Notes: generated by a model not told the origin, from the letters alone. DNA of 63,346 nt from Campylobacter troglodytis (GCF_006864425.1 NZ_QHLI01000008.1:1-63346); one strand, 5' to 3'; numbered from the stretch's first letter, positions 20,109 to 30,664 are shown. A program made the numbers and translations.

Positions 20109-21195
20109 ATGTCTTTTTGAAAAGGCTCAAATTCCACAAATGACAAATGATGAAAAAAGCTATGCAAGTGTTATAATATCTAATGCCTACAAGCAAAAGG
20201 GCGTTTGGACTGTGCTTGTTACGCTTTTATTTTACAAAACCTTACACCCAAACCAAGATATAAGATACCACAAGGTAGAGCTTGAAAATGGCTTTTCAGG
20301 TAGGACATTTGATACAAAAATCGTTACGCCAACTTTAAGAAAGCTAGGACTTCCTTGTATGGCTGAGAGTGGCCGGCTTACTCGCAGTTTTAAGCAAGCT
20401 TATCCTTATACGCTAAATTATCAAGGCAAAATCGCCAACAAAACCCTTAAAAACGCCTTTTTAAATATATTAGATCTAGTGCAAAAATGCGACACTAACG
20501 AAAAAGCAGCACAAAAAGCAAGGGATTTTTTAGAGCTTTTGTTTGTCAAAATCAAGCAAGAAATGCAAAAACATAAGGTAGAAATTATTCCCTTAAAAAA
20601 TAAAGATAAAATTACGATAAACCAAATCACAACTATGCTTAACTCGCATTTTGAGCGTATTTACCAAACGCACGGAGCTTCAAAACTGCCCGTTTTAGCC
20701 TTTTACGCCATATATGAAATTTTAATTAAAGAGCTTAAAAGGTATGAAAATTGCGTTTTAATGCAGCTTGGCTCGCACACAGCAAGTGATAGAACCTCAA
20801 AAAGTGCTGGGGATATTGAAATTTTTAAGGATAAGCAACTTTATGAAGCCATTGAGATTAAGCTAGGTAGGGAGATTGACATAAATATGCTTGATATAGC
20901 GTATAATAAAATCATCAAATTCTCGCCAAAAAGATATAGCATTTTTTCCACAGCAAACATTAAAGAAAGCGACACTGCACAAATTTACGAAAAAATCGAA
21001 ATCATAAGGCAAGAACACGGCTGTCAAGTCATCATAAACGGCGTTTTGCCAAGCATAAAATACTATTTAAGGCTTATTGATGATTTAAGTAGTTTTATAA
21101 ACAACTATTCAGCACTCGTTGAACGAGATAATGAGCTACAAAAAGAGCATAAGGAATTTTTAAACACTCTACTAAAAACGCTAAATAAAGGCTAA
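20086..21195 (+). CDS. Type II restriction endonuclease partnered with the C5 methylase
   Basis: A 369-residue protein whose ATG lies inside the methylase 3' end, the usual layout of a type II system. A PD-(D/E)xK-like core is visible in SAGDIEIFKDKQLYEAIEIK (Asp, then Glu-Ile-Lys) about 245 residues in. The N-terminal GFSGRTFDTKIVTPTLRKLG and GRLTRSFKQAYPYT recall SacI-family endonucleases, but I hold that loosely. The frame is intact, unlike its methylase. The cut site cannot be read from the sequence. Confidence 0.7.
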   Translation: MSENKRLECLFEKAQIPQMTNDEKSYASVIISNAYKQKGVWTVLVTLLFYKTLHPNQDIRYHKVELENGFSGRTFDTKIVTPTLRKLGLPCMAESGRLTRSFKQAYPYTLNYQGKIANKTLKNAFLNILDLVQKCDTNEKAAQKARDFLELLFVKIKQEMQKHKVEIIPLKNKDKITINQITTMLNSHFERIYQTHGASKLPVLAFYAIYEILIKELKRYENCVLMQLGSHTASDRTSKSAGDIEIFKDKQLYEAIEIKLGREIDINMLDIAYNKIIKFSPKRYSIFSTANIKESDTAQIYEKIEIIRQEHGCQVIINGVLPSIKYYLRLIDDLSSFINNYSALVERDNELQKEHKEFLNTLLKTLNKG

Positions 21196-21210
21196 ATTCA
21201 AAGGCAAGCT

Positions 21211-22902
21211 ATGCTAAAAAAACTTTTTTTTATTTTAAGTCCGCAAGATAAGAGCTTTTTTTATGCTTTGCTTGTGTTTAGCGTGTTTATTTCATTCATT
21301 GAAAGCTTTGCAATAAGCCTTATTATGCCCTTTGTAAGCGTGGCAAGTGATTTTAGCTTGCTTGAAAGAAATGCTTATTTAAGGGGCGTTTTTGAGTTTT
21401 TTGGCTTAAAAAACTATGAATTTATAGTTCTTTTTGGGCTTTTTTTAATCATCTTTTATTTATTTCGTGCTATTTTAAACGCTCTTTATTTTCATCTTTT
21501 GGCTCGCTTTTCAAAGGGTCGCTATCATCTTTTTGCCTTAAAAATCTTTAAAAAAATTTTAAGCCTTGATTATGAGAGTTTTAGCCGTCAAAGGCATTCA
21601 AATTTGCTTAAAAGCATCACCCAAGAGGCATATAATCTCGCCACTATGCTTTCTTGCTTCTTGCTAATGCTAAGCGAGCTTTTTGTCGTTGCACTCATTT
21701 ACGCACTAATGCTAATTGTAGATTATCAAATCACCTTGTTTTTAAGTGCCTTTTTGCTTGTAAATGCTTTGATTTTGGTGCGTGTGCTTTCGCCTTTGAT
21801 GAAAAAAGCTGGAATTAAAAGAGAAAGGGCTATGGGGGCTTTTTTTGAGACAGTAAGCGTGAATTTAAACAATTTCAAGCTAATTAAACTAAGAGGCAAG
21901 GAAGCTCAAAGTGCTAGGCTTTTTAGCTCGCAAAGCTTTGATTTTTCAAGGGCAAATATAATAAGTGAGAGTATAAATGCTCTGCCACGTCTTTTTTTAG
22001 AGGCTGTTGGATTTAGCGTTTTAATCTTCATAGTGGTGCTTCTAATCTGGCAAAAACAAAGCGACATACACGAGCTTTTGGCTATGATTTCGCTTTTCGT
22101 GCTAGCCCTTTACCGCCTTATGCCAAGTGCAAACCGCATCATCACAAGCTACAATGACATTTTATACTACAAAAACTCACTTGACATAGTTTATAGCATA
22201 CTTTCAAGCAAGGATGAGGATTTAAAGGATGAAAAAATCGCCTTTAAAGAAAAAATTGAGCTTAAAAATTTAAGTTTTGGCTACAAAGACAAGCCCTTGC
22301 TTTTTGAAAATCTTAATTTTTCCATAAAAAAGGGCGAAAAAATCGCCTTAATAGGCGAAAGCGGGGGCGGAAAAAGCACGCTTGTTGATTTACTAATGTC
22401 GCTTTTAAAGCCTAGAAGTGGAGAGCTTTTAGTAGATAATGTGCTTGTAACTTCAAGCAATTTAAAATCCTTTCGTCAAAAAATAGGCTACATACCTCAG
22501 CAAATCTATCTTTTTAATGAAAGCATAGCCAAAAACATAGCCCTTGATGAGAAATTCAAGGAAGAAGAAGTGCTAAAGGTGCTAGAACAAGCGAATTTAA
22601 AGGACTTTGTTGATGGCTTAAAGGATGGAATTTATGCAATTATCAGTGATAATAATCTTAGCCTAGGACAAAAGCAAAGACTAGCCATAGCAAGAGCACT
22701 TTACTCAAAGCCTGAAATCCTCGTGCTTGATGAGGCTACCTCAGCCCTTGACAGCGAAAATGAGGCAAAGATAATGAGTGAAATTTATAAAATTTCAAAG
22801 GATAAAACCCTCATCATCATAGCTCACAGACTAAGCACCATCAAGGGTTGCGACAGGGTGTATAGGCTAGTTAATGGCAAGTTGAAAGAAGAGGCACTAT
22901 GA
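21211..22902 (+). CDS. pglK: Lipid-linked oligosaccharide flippase PglK
   Basis: A 563-residue ABC half-transporter that flips the undecaprenyl-PP-heptasaccharide to the periplasm. Six membrane segments fill about residues 15-320. The nucleotide-binding domain has Walker [10 protein letters not shown] (about 381-389), signature [13 protein letters not shown] (about 482-494) and Walker [14 protein letters not shown] (about 500-512). It begins 15 bp after the restriction gene and overlaps the next gene by 4 bp. In C. jejuni gne lies upstream of pglK; here that position holds the restriction-modification pair. Confidence 0.95.
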   Translation: MLKKLFFILSPQDKSFFYALLVFSVFISFIESFAISLIMPFVSVASDFSLLERNAYLRGVFEFFGLKNYEFIVLFGLFLIIFYLFRAILNALYFHLLARFSKGRYHLFALKIFKKILSLDYESFSRQRHSNLLKSITQEAYNLATMLSCFLLMLSELFVVALIYALMLIVDYQITLFLSAFLLVNALILVRVLSPLMKKAGIKRERAMGAFFETVSVNLNNFKLIKLRGKEAQSARLFSSQSFDFSRANIISESINALPRLFLEAVGFSVLIFIVVLLIWQKQSDIHELLAMISLFVLALYRLMPSANRIITSYNDILYYKNSLDIVYSILSSKDEDLKDEKIAFKEKIELKNLSFGYKDKPLLFENLNFSIKKGEKIALIGESGGGKSTLVDLLMSLLKPRSGELLVDNVLVTSSNLKSFRQKIGYIPQQIYLFNESIAKNIALDEKFKEEEVLKVLEQANLKDFVDGLKDGIYAIISDNNLSLGQKQRLAIARALYSKPEILVLDEATSALDSENEAKIMSEIYKISKDKTLIIIAHRLSTIKGCDRVYRLVNGKLKEEAL

Positions 22903-25148
22903 AGATAGCCTTTATCATAGCCACGCTTCAAAATGGGGGTGCTGAAAGGGTGCTTGTAAGCCTTGCAAATGAGTTTTGCAAAAATTGCGAGGTGAAAATC
23001 ATTAAATTTGATAATTTGCCCTCTTTTTACGAGCTTGACAAAGGGGTGCTTGTAGAGGATTTGCCAACTTTTAAATTCACAAATCTTTATCACAAAATCG
23101 CTAGCCGTTTTAAGAAATTCTTTGCCCTGCGAAGGGCTTTAAAGACAAGCAAAGCGGACATTTTCATCTCTTTTTTAGACAGCACCAACATAGCCTGTAT
23201 AATGGCAAATTTTGGCTTAAAAACCCCGCTTATCATAAGTGAGCATAGCACTCAGGGCTATTTAAAGCCTAAAATTTGGAGGCTTTTAAGACGTCTTTTT
23301 TACCCTTATTGCGATGCCTTGACCGTTTTAAGCAGCAAAGATAGGGCTTATTATGAAAGCTTTGTAAAAAATGTCAAGCTGCTTTTAAATCCTTGTCATT
23401 TCACACCTTGCTTGAATTTAAAAAAAGAAAATGTCGTGCTTTTTGTAGGACGCCTTGATAAAAACAAAAACTGTGCTATGTTTTTAAGAGCTGTGGCAAA
23501 CTTGCCCCCTAGTTTGCAAAAAGAGTATGAATTTATCATAGCCGGCGAGGGAGAGGAAAGAAAGAATTTAGAAAAACTCGCACTTAATTTAAAAATAAAT
23601 GTGAATTTTTTAGGCAGGGTCAAAAACATAGAAGCACTTTATAAAAGGGCAAAGATTATTTGCCTTTGTTCCTTTGTGGAGGGCTTGCCAACTGTTCTCA
23701 TTGAAAGTATGTTTTTTGAAGTAGCAAGGATAAGCACGGATTATGAAAATTCAGCAAGGGATTTAATTGAGGAGGGCAAGGACGGCTTTTTAGTGCCTTG
23801 TGATGAGGCAAGGGCTATGAGTGAAAAATTGACGCTTTTAATGCAAGATGAGGCTTTGCGTTTGAGCTTGGTTAAAAACGCCACAAAAAGATGTGAGGAT
23901 TTTAGTATTGAAACCGTGGTAAAGCAGTGGTTTGAGCTTATAAACGAGCTACTTGAAAGAAAGCAAGATGAAACTAAATTTAAGCTAAATTCAAAGCCAA
24001 ATTTGACAAAATCTAGCCAAGATTTAAAGGAAAATTTGGCAAAGCCTGAATTTAAAGCAAATTCAAAAGACAAAAATTCAAGTTTAAATTCAAATCCAAC
24101 AAATAATTCAATCTTAAATTCAATAAATTTAAATTTAACAAAACAGCCAAGTTTAAATTCAAGTCTAATGCAAAATTCAATCTTAAACTTAAATTCAGCA
24201 AAAAATGATAAGGCAAAATTCCCCTTTTTATCCGTTTTAATCACCACTTACAATAGAAAAGATTTACTGCAAAAAGCTGTGAAAAGTGTGTTAAATCAAG
24301 ATTTTGAGGACTTAGAAATAATAATTAGCGATGATAACTCCACAGACGGCACGGCTGAGCTTTGCAAAAATTTATGCGAAAAAAACAGCAAAATTCACTA
24401 CACAAAAAACACGCATTATAAAAAAGGACCAAATGGCAACAAAAACAATGCCCTTGATAATGCCAAAGGCGAATTTGTAATGTTTTTAGACGATGATGAT
24501 GAGCTTTTAGAAAACGCCATAAATATCCTTGTTAAAGAAAGCAAAAATGGTTATTCTCATATCTTTGCAAACTGCCTCATCAAAAAGGATGGGCAAATTA
24601 CAGAGGAATTCAGCGGACAGGGCTTGAATTCAAGCTGTGAAGTGAATAAAAAAGACTTTTTGCTTGGCAAATTTTATGGGGAGTTTTTAAGCATATTTAA
24701 AAAATCCTTGCTTGGAAAAAACCGTTTTGATGATGAGCTTTGGGGACACGAGGCCTTGCTTTGGGTGCATTTATACAAGGAAAAAAGCCTTTATTTACAC
24801 AAGGCTTTAAGGGCTTACACAAAAGATAGCGAAGGAAGCGTTACAAACTCGGCTTTACAAAACGCAAAGGGTGTGTATTTGGGATACCTAGCACTTGCAA
24901 GGCTTTTGGAGGCTGAATTTATCGCCACAAAGGACAAGGATTATAAAAAACAAATAGCCCTTCACTACAAAATGGCTGCTTATTACGCAAAATTTGCTAA
25001 AATGCCTAAAAAAATGCTAAAATGTTTAGCAAAGAGCTTAAGCACAAAGCCCACCAAAGAGGCTTTAATGTTGCTTTGCGTTTGCTTTGTGCCTTGCTTT
25101 GTGCTGGAAAAACTTACGGTTTTGAGGGTAAGATTATGCAAAAACTAG
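22899..25148 (+). CDS. pglHI: PglH-PglI fusion: GalNAc polymerase plus branching glucosyltransferase
   Basis: One 749-residue frame contains two enzymes that are separate in C. jejuni. Residues 1 to about 357 are PglH, a GT4 enzyme adding alpha-1,4-GalNAc units ([47 protein letters not shown]). Residues about 442-749 are PglI, a GT2 enzyme adding the glucose branch ([34 protein letters not shown]), ending RVRLCKN much as I recall C. jejuni PglI ending. About 85 residues of Asn/Ser/Lys-rich linker join them (nt 23970-24225), built from repeated AAATTC. No internal stop or start separates the halves. Overlaps pglK by 4 nt and pglJ by 13 nt. Confidence 0.9.
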   Translation: MKIAFIIATLQNGGAERVLVSLANEFCKNCEVKIIKFDNLPSFYELDKGVLVEDLPTFKFTNLYHKIASRFKKFFALRRALKTSKADIFISFLDSTNIACIMANFGLKTPLIISEHSTQGYLKPKIWRLLRRLFYPYCDALTVLSSKDRAYYESFVKNVKLLLNPCHFTPCLNLKKENVVLFVGRLDKNKNCAMFLRAVANLPPSLQKEYEFIIAGEGEERKNLEKLALNLKINVNFLGRVKNIEALYKRAKIICLCSFVEGLPTVLIESMFFEVARISTDYENSARDLIEEGKDGFLVPCDEARAMSEKLTLLMQDEALRLSLVKNATKRCEDFSIETVVKQWFELINELLERKQDETKFKLNSKPNLTKSSQDLKENLAKPEFKANSKDKNSSLNSNPTNNSILNSINLNLTKQPSLNSSLMQNSILNLNSAKNDKAKFPFLSVLITTYNRKDLLQKAVKSVLNQDFEDLEIIISDDNSTDGTAELCKNLCEKNSKIHYTKNTHYKKGPNGNKNNALDNAKGEFVMFLDDDDELLENAINILVKESKNGYSHIFANCLIKKDGQITEEFSGQGLNSSCEVNKKDFLLGKFYGEFLSIFKKSLLGKNRFDDELWGHEALLWVHLYKEKSLYLHKALRAYTKDSEGSVTNSALQNAKGVYLGYLALARLLEAEFIATKDKDYKKQIALHYKMAAYYAKFAKMPKKMLKCLAKSLSTKPTKEALMLLCVCFVPCFVLEKLTVLRVRLCKN

Positions 25149-26236
25149 GAATTTTCATTTACTCGATGGGAAGTGGAGGGGCTGAGCGTGTTGTCGCAAC
25201 GCTTTTGCCAACTCTGATGCTTAAATACGAGGTGCATTTGGTGCTGATGAATGATACCATTGCCTACGAACTGCCAAAGGATCTGCAAATTCATTACCTA
25301 GAACATTCAAAGCCAAAGGAAAAGCCCCTAATTAAACTTCTCAAACTCCCCCTCCTAGCCCTTCGCTACAAAAAACTAGTTAAAAGCCTAAACCTAGACA
25401 AACAGCTTGTCTTTTTAAACCGCCCAAACTACATAGCCTTGTTAGCAAGGATTTTTGGGCTTAAAATCCCACTCATCATCAACGAATGCACCACCCCAAG
25501 CCTTATGTATGCGAAAAAAAACTTCACTAGCCTTGCAAATAAGCTTTTGATTCGCCTTTTGTATCCAAAGGCGGATTTAATCTTGGCAAATTCAAGGGGC
25601 AATGAGGATGATTTAAGAACAAATTTTGGCATAAAAGAGGATTTAATTTGCGTACTTTATAATGCTGTGGATTTAGACAAGATCAAAAGCTTAAGCGAGG
25701 AGGACATTGAGATAGAGGATAAGTTTATCTTAAATGTCGGTAGGCTTGATAGCGGCAAGAATCACGCTCTTTTAATCAAAGCCTACGCAAGACTTGAAAG
25801 CGATTTAAAGCTTGTAATTTTGGGCGAGGGAGCCTTGCAAGCTGAGCTTTTAAGCCTCATTGATATGCTTCATTTACACGATAAGATTATCTTGCTTGGC
25901 TTTGATGAAAATCCTTACAAATACATGAGCAAGTGCAAATTCTTTGCTTGTACGAGCAATTACGAGGGCTTTTCAAATGCCTTGATTGAGGCCTTGGCAT
26001 GCGGCTGTGCTGTGGTTTGCACCGAGCATAAAAGCGGAGCAAGAGAGCTTTTTGGCGACAATGAATATGGGCTTTTGGTTAAGGTAAATGATGAGGATGC
26101 CTTATATGAGGGGCTTAAAACAATGTGCGAGGATAAGCATCTTAGACAAGAGTATGAAAAAAAGGCAAGTAAGAGGGCAAAAGACTTTGATAAGATGAAA
26201 ATTGCTCGTGAGCTTTTCGAGCTGCTTGGGGAGTAG
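25136..26236 (+). CDS. pglJ: N-acetylgalactosamine transferase PglJ
   Basis: A 366-residue GT4 enzyme that adds the second GalNAc to undecaprenyl-PP-diNAcBac-GalNAc. The N-terminus [40 protein letters not shown] and the EGFSNALIEALACG motif (Glu-x7-Glu type) are characteristic. ATG 25136, preceded by GAGGG, fits the family N-terminus; an upstream in-frame start at 25022 would add a stretch translated from pglI DNA. It overlaps the upstream stop by 13 nt. Length is normal and it has no Asn/Ser insert. Confidence 0.93.
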   Translation: MQKLGIFIYSMGSGGAERVVATLLPTLMLKYEVHLVLMNDTIAYELPKDLQIHYLEHSKPKEKPLIKLLKLPLLALRYKKLVKSLNLDKQLVFLNRPNYIALLARIFGLKIPLIINECTTPSLMYAKKNFTSLANKLLIRLLYPKADLILANSRGNEDDLRTNFGIKEDLICVLYNAVDLDKIKSLSEEDIEIEDKFILNVGRLDSGKNHALLIKAYARLESDLKLVILGEGALQAELLSLIDMLHLHDKIILLGFDENPYKYMSKCKFFACTSNYEGFSNALIEALACGCAVVCTEHKSGARELFGDNEYGLLVKVNDEDALYEGLKTMCEDKHLRQEYEKKASKRAKDFDKMKIARELFELLGE

Positions 26237-26239
26237 GGC

Positions 26240-29200
26240 TTGCAAGAAGGCAAAGAATCAGATGTAAATTCAGTAAAAAATTCAAAAAATCAAACAAGTT
26301 TAGGTGTGGATTTAAACTCAAGTGCTTTAAATAATTCAAACTCTATTACAAATGCAACAAATGCTAAAACTTCAAACAAGAATATAAGATCAAACAAGCA
26401 AACAAGAAAAACTAAAAATTCAAAAATAAATTCAAAAAACCCAAAAAATTCACAGTTAAATTCAACAAATTTAAATTCAAGCAATGCTACAACTTCACAG
26501 TTAAATGTAAATAAAGAAGATCTAGCTGAATTTTCAGCCACAAATTCAAGTTCTAACAGCCTTGAAAATTCAAATAAAACGCATTTTAAAGGCTCAAAAA
26601 AGGGCGAGAATTCAATAAGTGCTGAATTTAAAGATAGCAAAAGTTCGGAAAATTCAAAAAATTCAAGCCAAAATTCAAGTAATTCAGCAAGTGCTGAATT
26701 TAAAGATAGTAAAAACTCACAAAGCCACGAAAATTCAGCCTTAAATTCAAACGACTTAAAAAATTCAAGCATAAATTCAGCAAATTTAAATTTAAATTCA
26801 AGCAACTCAATAAATTCAAAAAAAGCTCAAAATTCAGCATTAAATTCAAACCAAAACTCACAAAATTATTTTAGCATTTACAAAATCAAAGGCAAATTAA
26901 AAGAGCATTTTTCTCGCTACAAGGCACTTTATCTAGCCTTTTTGCTTTGCTATGCTTTTAGCGTTTTGTGCCGCTTTTACTGGGTGTGGTGGGCTAGCGA
27001 ATATGAGAGCTTTAAATTCAACAACGAGCTAATGATAATCTCAAACGATGGCTATGTCTTTGCCGAGGGTGCAAGGGACAAGATAGCCGGCTTTCATCAG
27101 CCAAATGATTTGTCTTTCATCGACAATCCCCTTTCCTTGCTTACTTATTTTGTATTTAAGCTCACGCCTTTTAGCTTTGAGAGCATTATTTTATATATGA
27201 GCGTTTTTGTAAGCTCGCTTGTCGTTTTGCCCCTGCTTTTAATTTCAAGGCTTTATGGAAATTTAAGAGCTGGCGTTTTAGCAGCCTTGCTTGCTAGCAT
27301 TGCAAATTCATATTATAACCGCACGATGGCAGGCTATTTTGACACAGATATGCTAGTCATTACCCTACCTATGCTAATCATTTATGCCCTACTTCGCCTC
27401 TGCCTTAAAAAAGACGCCCTATCCCTTGTAGCCTTGCCCCTTTTAAATGCCTTTTATCTTTGGTATTATCCCTCGGCATTTACGCTTTGCTGTGTTTTCA
27501 TAGCCTTGTTTTTTGTTTATGTTCTAATCTTTCACCGCAAAGAAAATATCTTTTATCTTGCCACCGTGCTTTTGCTAATAAGCCTTGCAAGTTATCCTTG
27601 GTATATTGAGCTTGCCCTTTTTGCCCTATTTTTAGCCCTTTTTGCCTTTAAAAACGAGCTTTTTTCGTTTAAATTTAGCCTATTTTTAGTAGCCCTTGCC
27701 TTTGTTTTTGTATCTTTTAGCGGGGCTTTAAATAGCATCTATCAGCAAATAGCCTTTTATCTTTTTAAAAGCGATGTCGTGGGAGTTGCTCAAAGTTTTG
27801 CTTATTTTAATGTCTCAAACACCATACAAGAAACCTCAAACATAAGCTTGTCCGTCTTTATGCAAAGGATAAGTACAAGCGAGCTAGCCTTTTTGTTAAG
27901 CAGTTTCGGACTAATCTTGCTTTTAAGGCAGCACAAAAGTTTTATCTTAGCCTTACCTATGCTACTTTTGGGCTTTTTGGCACTTCGTGGGGGGCTTCGC
28001 TTTACCATTTATGCTGTGCCTGTGATGGCTCTTGGGCTTGGCTGGGCTTTTTTTTGGCTTATATCACAAATACAAAATTTTAGCTCTAAATTAAGCAAAA
28101 TAAATTTTTCTAAAACGCGAATTTATCAGCTTTTATGCGTGATTTACATTGCGATTTTTTTGCTTTTAAAGGGCTATATTTACATTGAGAATTCAACTCT
28201 TGAAAAAAGTTTTTTGGGTTTTTCGGCTTATATTTTTAAAAAAGATTTCTTTGCTTTACAATTATTTTATTTGTGTATTTTTGGGCTTATATTTTTTGAA
28301 ATTTTGCGTGCAAAATCATTTAAATTCGCAAGATATTTTGCCATTTTCATAGCACTTTTCTTTTCCGTGGGCTACGCCCTGACGCACATTTACGCCTACA
28401 AAGCCTCGCCCGTTTTTAATCAAAACGAAGTAGTGCTTTTGGATAAATTAAAAGGCATTGCTGATAGAGAGGATTATGTGGTGGCTTGGTGGGATTATGG
28501 CTATCCTATTAGGTATTACAGCGATGTTAAAACCCTAGTAGATGGGGGCAAGCATCTTGGCAAGGATAATTTCTTTCCCTCTTTTATTTTAAGTGCCAAC
28601 CAAAGAGCAAGTGCGAATTTAGCAAGACTAGCCGTAGAATACACAGAAAAAAGTTTTTATGATAAAAACGACACCGTGCTTCAAAATGACTTATTAAAGG
28701 CTATGATGAGAGATTATGATTATGGGGCAAACTCAAGCGAAGCTTTAATTTTTCTAAACGCTTTAAATAGTCCAAATTTCACACTTAAAACCCCCAAAAC
28801 CCGCGATATTTTCATCTATATGCCAGCAAGAATGTCTATGATTTTCTCCACAGTTGCTAGCTTTTCAAAGATAAATCTAGCCTCAGGGCAAATAAACACG
28901 CCCTTTATTTTCAGCACGGCACTAGCCCTTGGAAGTTTAAAAGATGGCTCTTATCTTTTGAGTAATTCTATGGTGCTTTCAAGCGATTTTACAAGTTTGT
29001 ATGTGGGAGAAAGGAAATTAAGCATTCATAGCATAGTGGAGTTTAACTCCATTAAAAACAAGGAATTTAAGCATAGCCTTGTGGATGAAAATGGGGATTT
29101 TTTTGTTTTTTATTTAAAGGAAAATTTCAACCTGCCTATGCAGTTTATCATAATGGATAAGACTATGTTTGAAAGTGCTTTCGTGCAAATGTTTTTCTTT

Positions 29201-29275
29201 GAAAACTACGATAAAAGCCTTTTTGAGCTAGTTTTAAATGAGAGGGAAGCAAAGATTTATAGGCTTAAAAGGTGA
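26240..29275 (+). CDS. pglB: Oligosaccharyltransferase PglB with a 205-residue Asn/Ser-rich N-terminal extension
   Basis: PglB transfers the heptasaccharide to Asn in D/E-x-N-x-S/T sequons in the periplasm. From about residue 207 the protein follows C. jejuni PglB: VLCRFYWVWWASEYESF, NDGYVFAEGARDKIAGFHQP, the GYFDTDML acidic motif, WWDYG at 750-754 and MPARMSMIFSTVASF. C. jejuni PglB is about 713 residues; this one is 1011. The extra residues precede the first membrane span and are nearly all Asn, Ser, Lys, Thr and Gln. They hold no internal Met and no likely start closer to the membrane domain, so TTG 26240 is the best start, four bases after pglJ. The extension should be cytoplasmic and disordered. 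It contains an internal duplication (SAEFKDSK, nt 26618-26642 and 26690-26714). Confidence 0.92.
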   Translation: MQEGKESDVNSVKNSKNQTSLGVDLNSSALNNSNSITNATNAKTSNKNIRSNKQTRKTKNSKINSKNPKNSQLNSTNLNSSNATTSQLNVNKEDLAEFSATNSSSNSLENSNKTHFKGSKKGENSISAEFKDSKSSENSKNSSQNSSNSASAEFKDSKNSQSHENSALNSNDLKNSSINSANLNLNSSNSINSKKAQNSALNSNQNSQNYFSIYKIKGKLKEHFSRYKALYLAFLLCYAFSVLCRFYWVWWASEYESFKFNNELMIISNDGYVFAEGARDKIAGFHQPNDLSFIDNPLSLLTYFVFKLTPFSFESIILYMSVFVSSLVVLPLLLISRLYGNLRAGVLAALLASIANSYYNRTMAGYFDTDMLVITLPMLIIYALLRLCLKKDALSLVALPLLNAFYLWYYPSAFTLCCVFIALFFVYVLIFHRKENIFYLATVLLLISLASYPWYIELALFALFLALFAFKNELFSFKFSLFLVALAFVFVSFSGALNSIYQQIAFYLFKSDVVGVAQSFAYFNVSNTIQETSNISLSVFMQRISTSELAFLLSSFGLILLLRQHKSFILALPMLLLGFLALRGGLRFTIYAVPVMALGLGWAFFWLISQIQNFSSKLSKINFSKTRIYQLLCVIYIAIFLLLKGYIYIENSTLEKSFLGFSAYIFKKDFFALQLFYLCIFGLIFFEILRAKSFKFARYFAIFIALFFSVGYALTHIYAYKASPVFNQNEVVLLDKLKGIADREDYVVAWWDYGYPIRYYSDVKTLVDGGKHLGKDNFFPSFILSANQRASANLARLAVEYTEKSFYDKNDTVLQNDLLKAMMRDYDYGANSSEALIFLNALNSPNFTLKTPKTRDIFIYMPARMSMIFSTVASFSKINLASGQINTPFIFSTALALGSLKDGSYLLSNSMVLSSDFTSLYVGERKLSIHSIVEFNSIKNKEFKHSLVDENGDFFVFYLKENFNLPMQFIIMDKTMFESAFVQMFFFENYDKSLFELVLNEREAKIYRLKR

Positions 29276-29321
29276 GGCTTGAATTTTAAATTTTTTAAAA
29301 AGGTGTTGAATTTTACTTGTC

Positions 29322-29452
29322 CGTCATTGCGAGATTTTGCGTAGCAAAATCGTGGCAATCTATTACGCACAAAAGGTGCGTTTATGGCAAAATTTGTATC
29401 CAAAAAACACACTTTGTGTGTTATGGATTGCTTTGCTACGCTCGCAATGACG
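29322..29452. repeat. 131-bp palindromic REP/MITE-like element
   Basis: CGTCATTGCGAG (29322-29333) and its exact complement (29441-29452) bound a palindromic element. Inside are GATTTTGC (29333-29340) paired with GCAAAATC (29344-29351), and matching GGCAATC / GATTGC arms. It separates pglB from pglA. A related element is at 32534-32703. Confidence 0.85.
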
Positions 29453-29512
29453 AGTATTGTTTAAATTCAACATTTTTTGCAAAAATGTCTTAAAACAAAA
29501 AAGGAATTAAAC

Positions 29513-30664
29513 TTGAAAATAGGCTTTCTTTCTCACGCAGGAGCTAGCATTTATCATTTTAGAATGCCTATAATAAAAGCCTTGCTAGATAGAGGCAATG
29601 AAGTTTTTATCATAGTTCCACAAGATGAATACGCACAAAAATTACAAGATTTAAATCTGCCCTTTAAACTTGTATTTTATAAATTTGCTCGTTCTAGCCT
29701 AAATCCTTTCATAATTTTAAAAAATTTCTTGCATTTAAAGGCTATTTTAAAGCCCTTGAATTTGGATTTACTTCAAACAAATGCCCACAAAAGCAACACC
29801 TTGGGAATCATAGCGGCAAAAATGGCAAGCATAAAGCACACAGTCTGCCTTGTAGAGGGGCTTGGTAGCTTTTACATAGAAGATGATCTTAAAAGCCTAG
29901 CGGTGCGTGCAAGCATAAATGCACTTTACAAAATATCCTTTAAACTTGCTAATAAGTTCATCTTTGTAAGCAGGGCAAATGCTGAATTTATGCGTGATTT
30001 AGGGCTAAAAGAGGAAAAAATTGCCGTCATTAAATCAGTAGGCGTGAATTTAAGGCATTTTTATCCCTTTAAACTTAGCCCAGCTCAACAAAAGCATTTC
30101 TTGCAAGAAATAAAAGCATCTGAGAATTTACCTATGGTTTTGATGATTTCTCGGGCTTTGTGGCATAAGGGCATAGCTGAGTTTTACGAGGCTGCAAATT
30201 TGCTTAAAAACAAGGCAAATTTCTTGCTTGTAGGGGGGCTTGATAGGCACAACAAATCCTGTGTGCCTTTGGATTTCTTGCAAAATGGGGCTGTGTTTTA
30301 TCTAGGCATTAGAAGCGACATAGCCTTTTTGCTAAATTTATGCGATATCTTTGTTTTGCCAAGCTATAAAGAGGGCTTTCCTCAAAGCGTTTTGGAGGCA
30401 AAAGCTTGCGGAAAGCCTTGCGTTGTAAGCGAGGTTGAGGGCTGCGTTGAAGCTGTGAAAAATGCAATCGATGGGCTTTACTGCGAGGTAAAAAATGCCT
30501 CTGATTTAGCGGATAAAATTTCGCTTTTATTAGAAGACAAACAACTTCGCTTGAATTTAGGACACAATGCCTTTAAAGACGCTTTAAATTATGATGAAAA
30601 TATCATTGCTAAAAAATATCTAAGCGAGTATGAGAGGCTTTTAAAAGACTTAGTAAATTTTTAA
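29513..30664 (+). CDS. pglA: N,N'-diacetylbacillosaminyl-PP-undecaprenol GalNAc transferase PglA
   Basis: A 383-residue GT4 enzyme that adds the first GalNAc to undecaprenyl-PP-diNAcBac. The N-terminus LKIGFLSHAGASIYHFRMPI, LVEGLGSFYI and FVLPSYKEGFPQSVLEAKACG are close to C. jejuni PglA. The TTG at 29513, eight bases after AAGGA, matches the family N-terminus, so an upstream in-frame TTG at 29477 is rejected. A 237-bp spacer holding a palindromic repeat precedes it. Confidence 0.94.
   Translation: MKIGFLSHAGASIYHFRMPIIKALLDRGNEVFIIVPQDEYAQKLQDLNLPFKLVFYKFARSSLNPFIILKNFLHLKAILKPLNLDLLQTNAHKSNTLGIIAAKMASIKHTVCLVEGLGSFYIEDDLKSLAVRASINALYKISFKLANKFIFVSRANAEFMRDLGLKEEKIAVIKSVGVNLRHFYPFKLSPAQQKHFLQEIKASENLPMVLMISRALWHKGIAEFYEAANLLKNKANFLLVGGLDRHNKSCVPLDFLQNGAVFYLGIRSDIAFLLNLCDIFVLPSYKEGFPQSVLEAKACGKPCVVSEVEGCVEAVKNAIDGLYCEVKNASDLADKISLLLEDKQLRLNLGHNAFKDALNYDENIIAKKYLSEYERLLKDLVNF

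Noticed and set aside
23741-24247. A 168-residue minus-strand open frame opposite the PglH-PglI linker.
   Set aside because: Antisense of the same repeat and of conserved pgl coding sequence.
26290-26805. A 171-residue minus-strand open frame rich in Glu, Phe and Leu, opposite pglB.
   Set aside because: It is the antisense reading of the AAATTC repeat (GAATTT as Glu-Phe) within the PglB extension; it has no ribosome binding site or recognisable domain.
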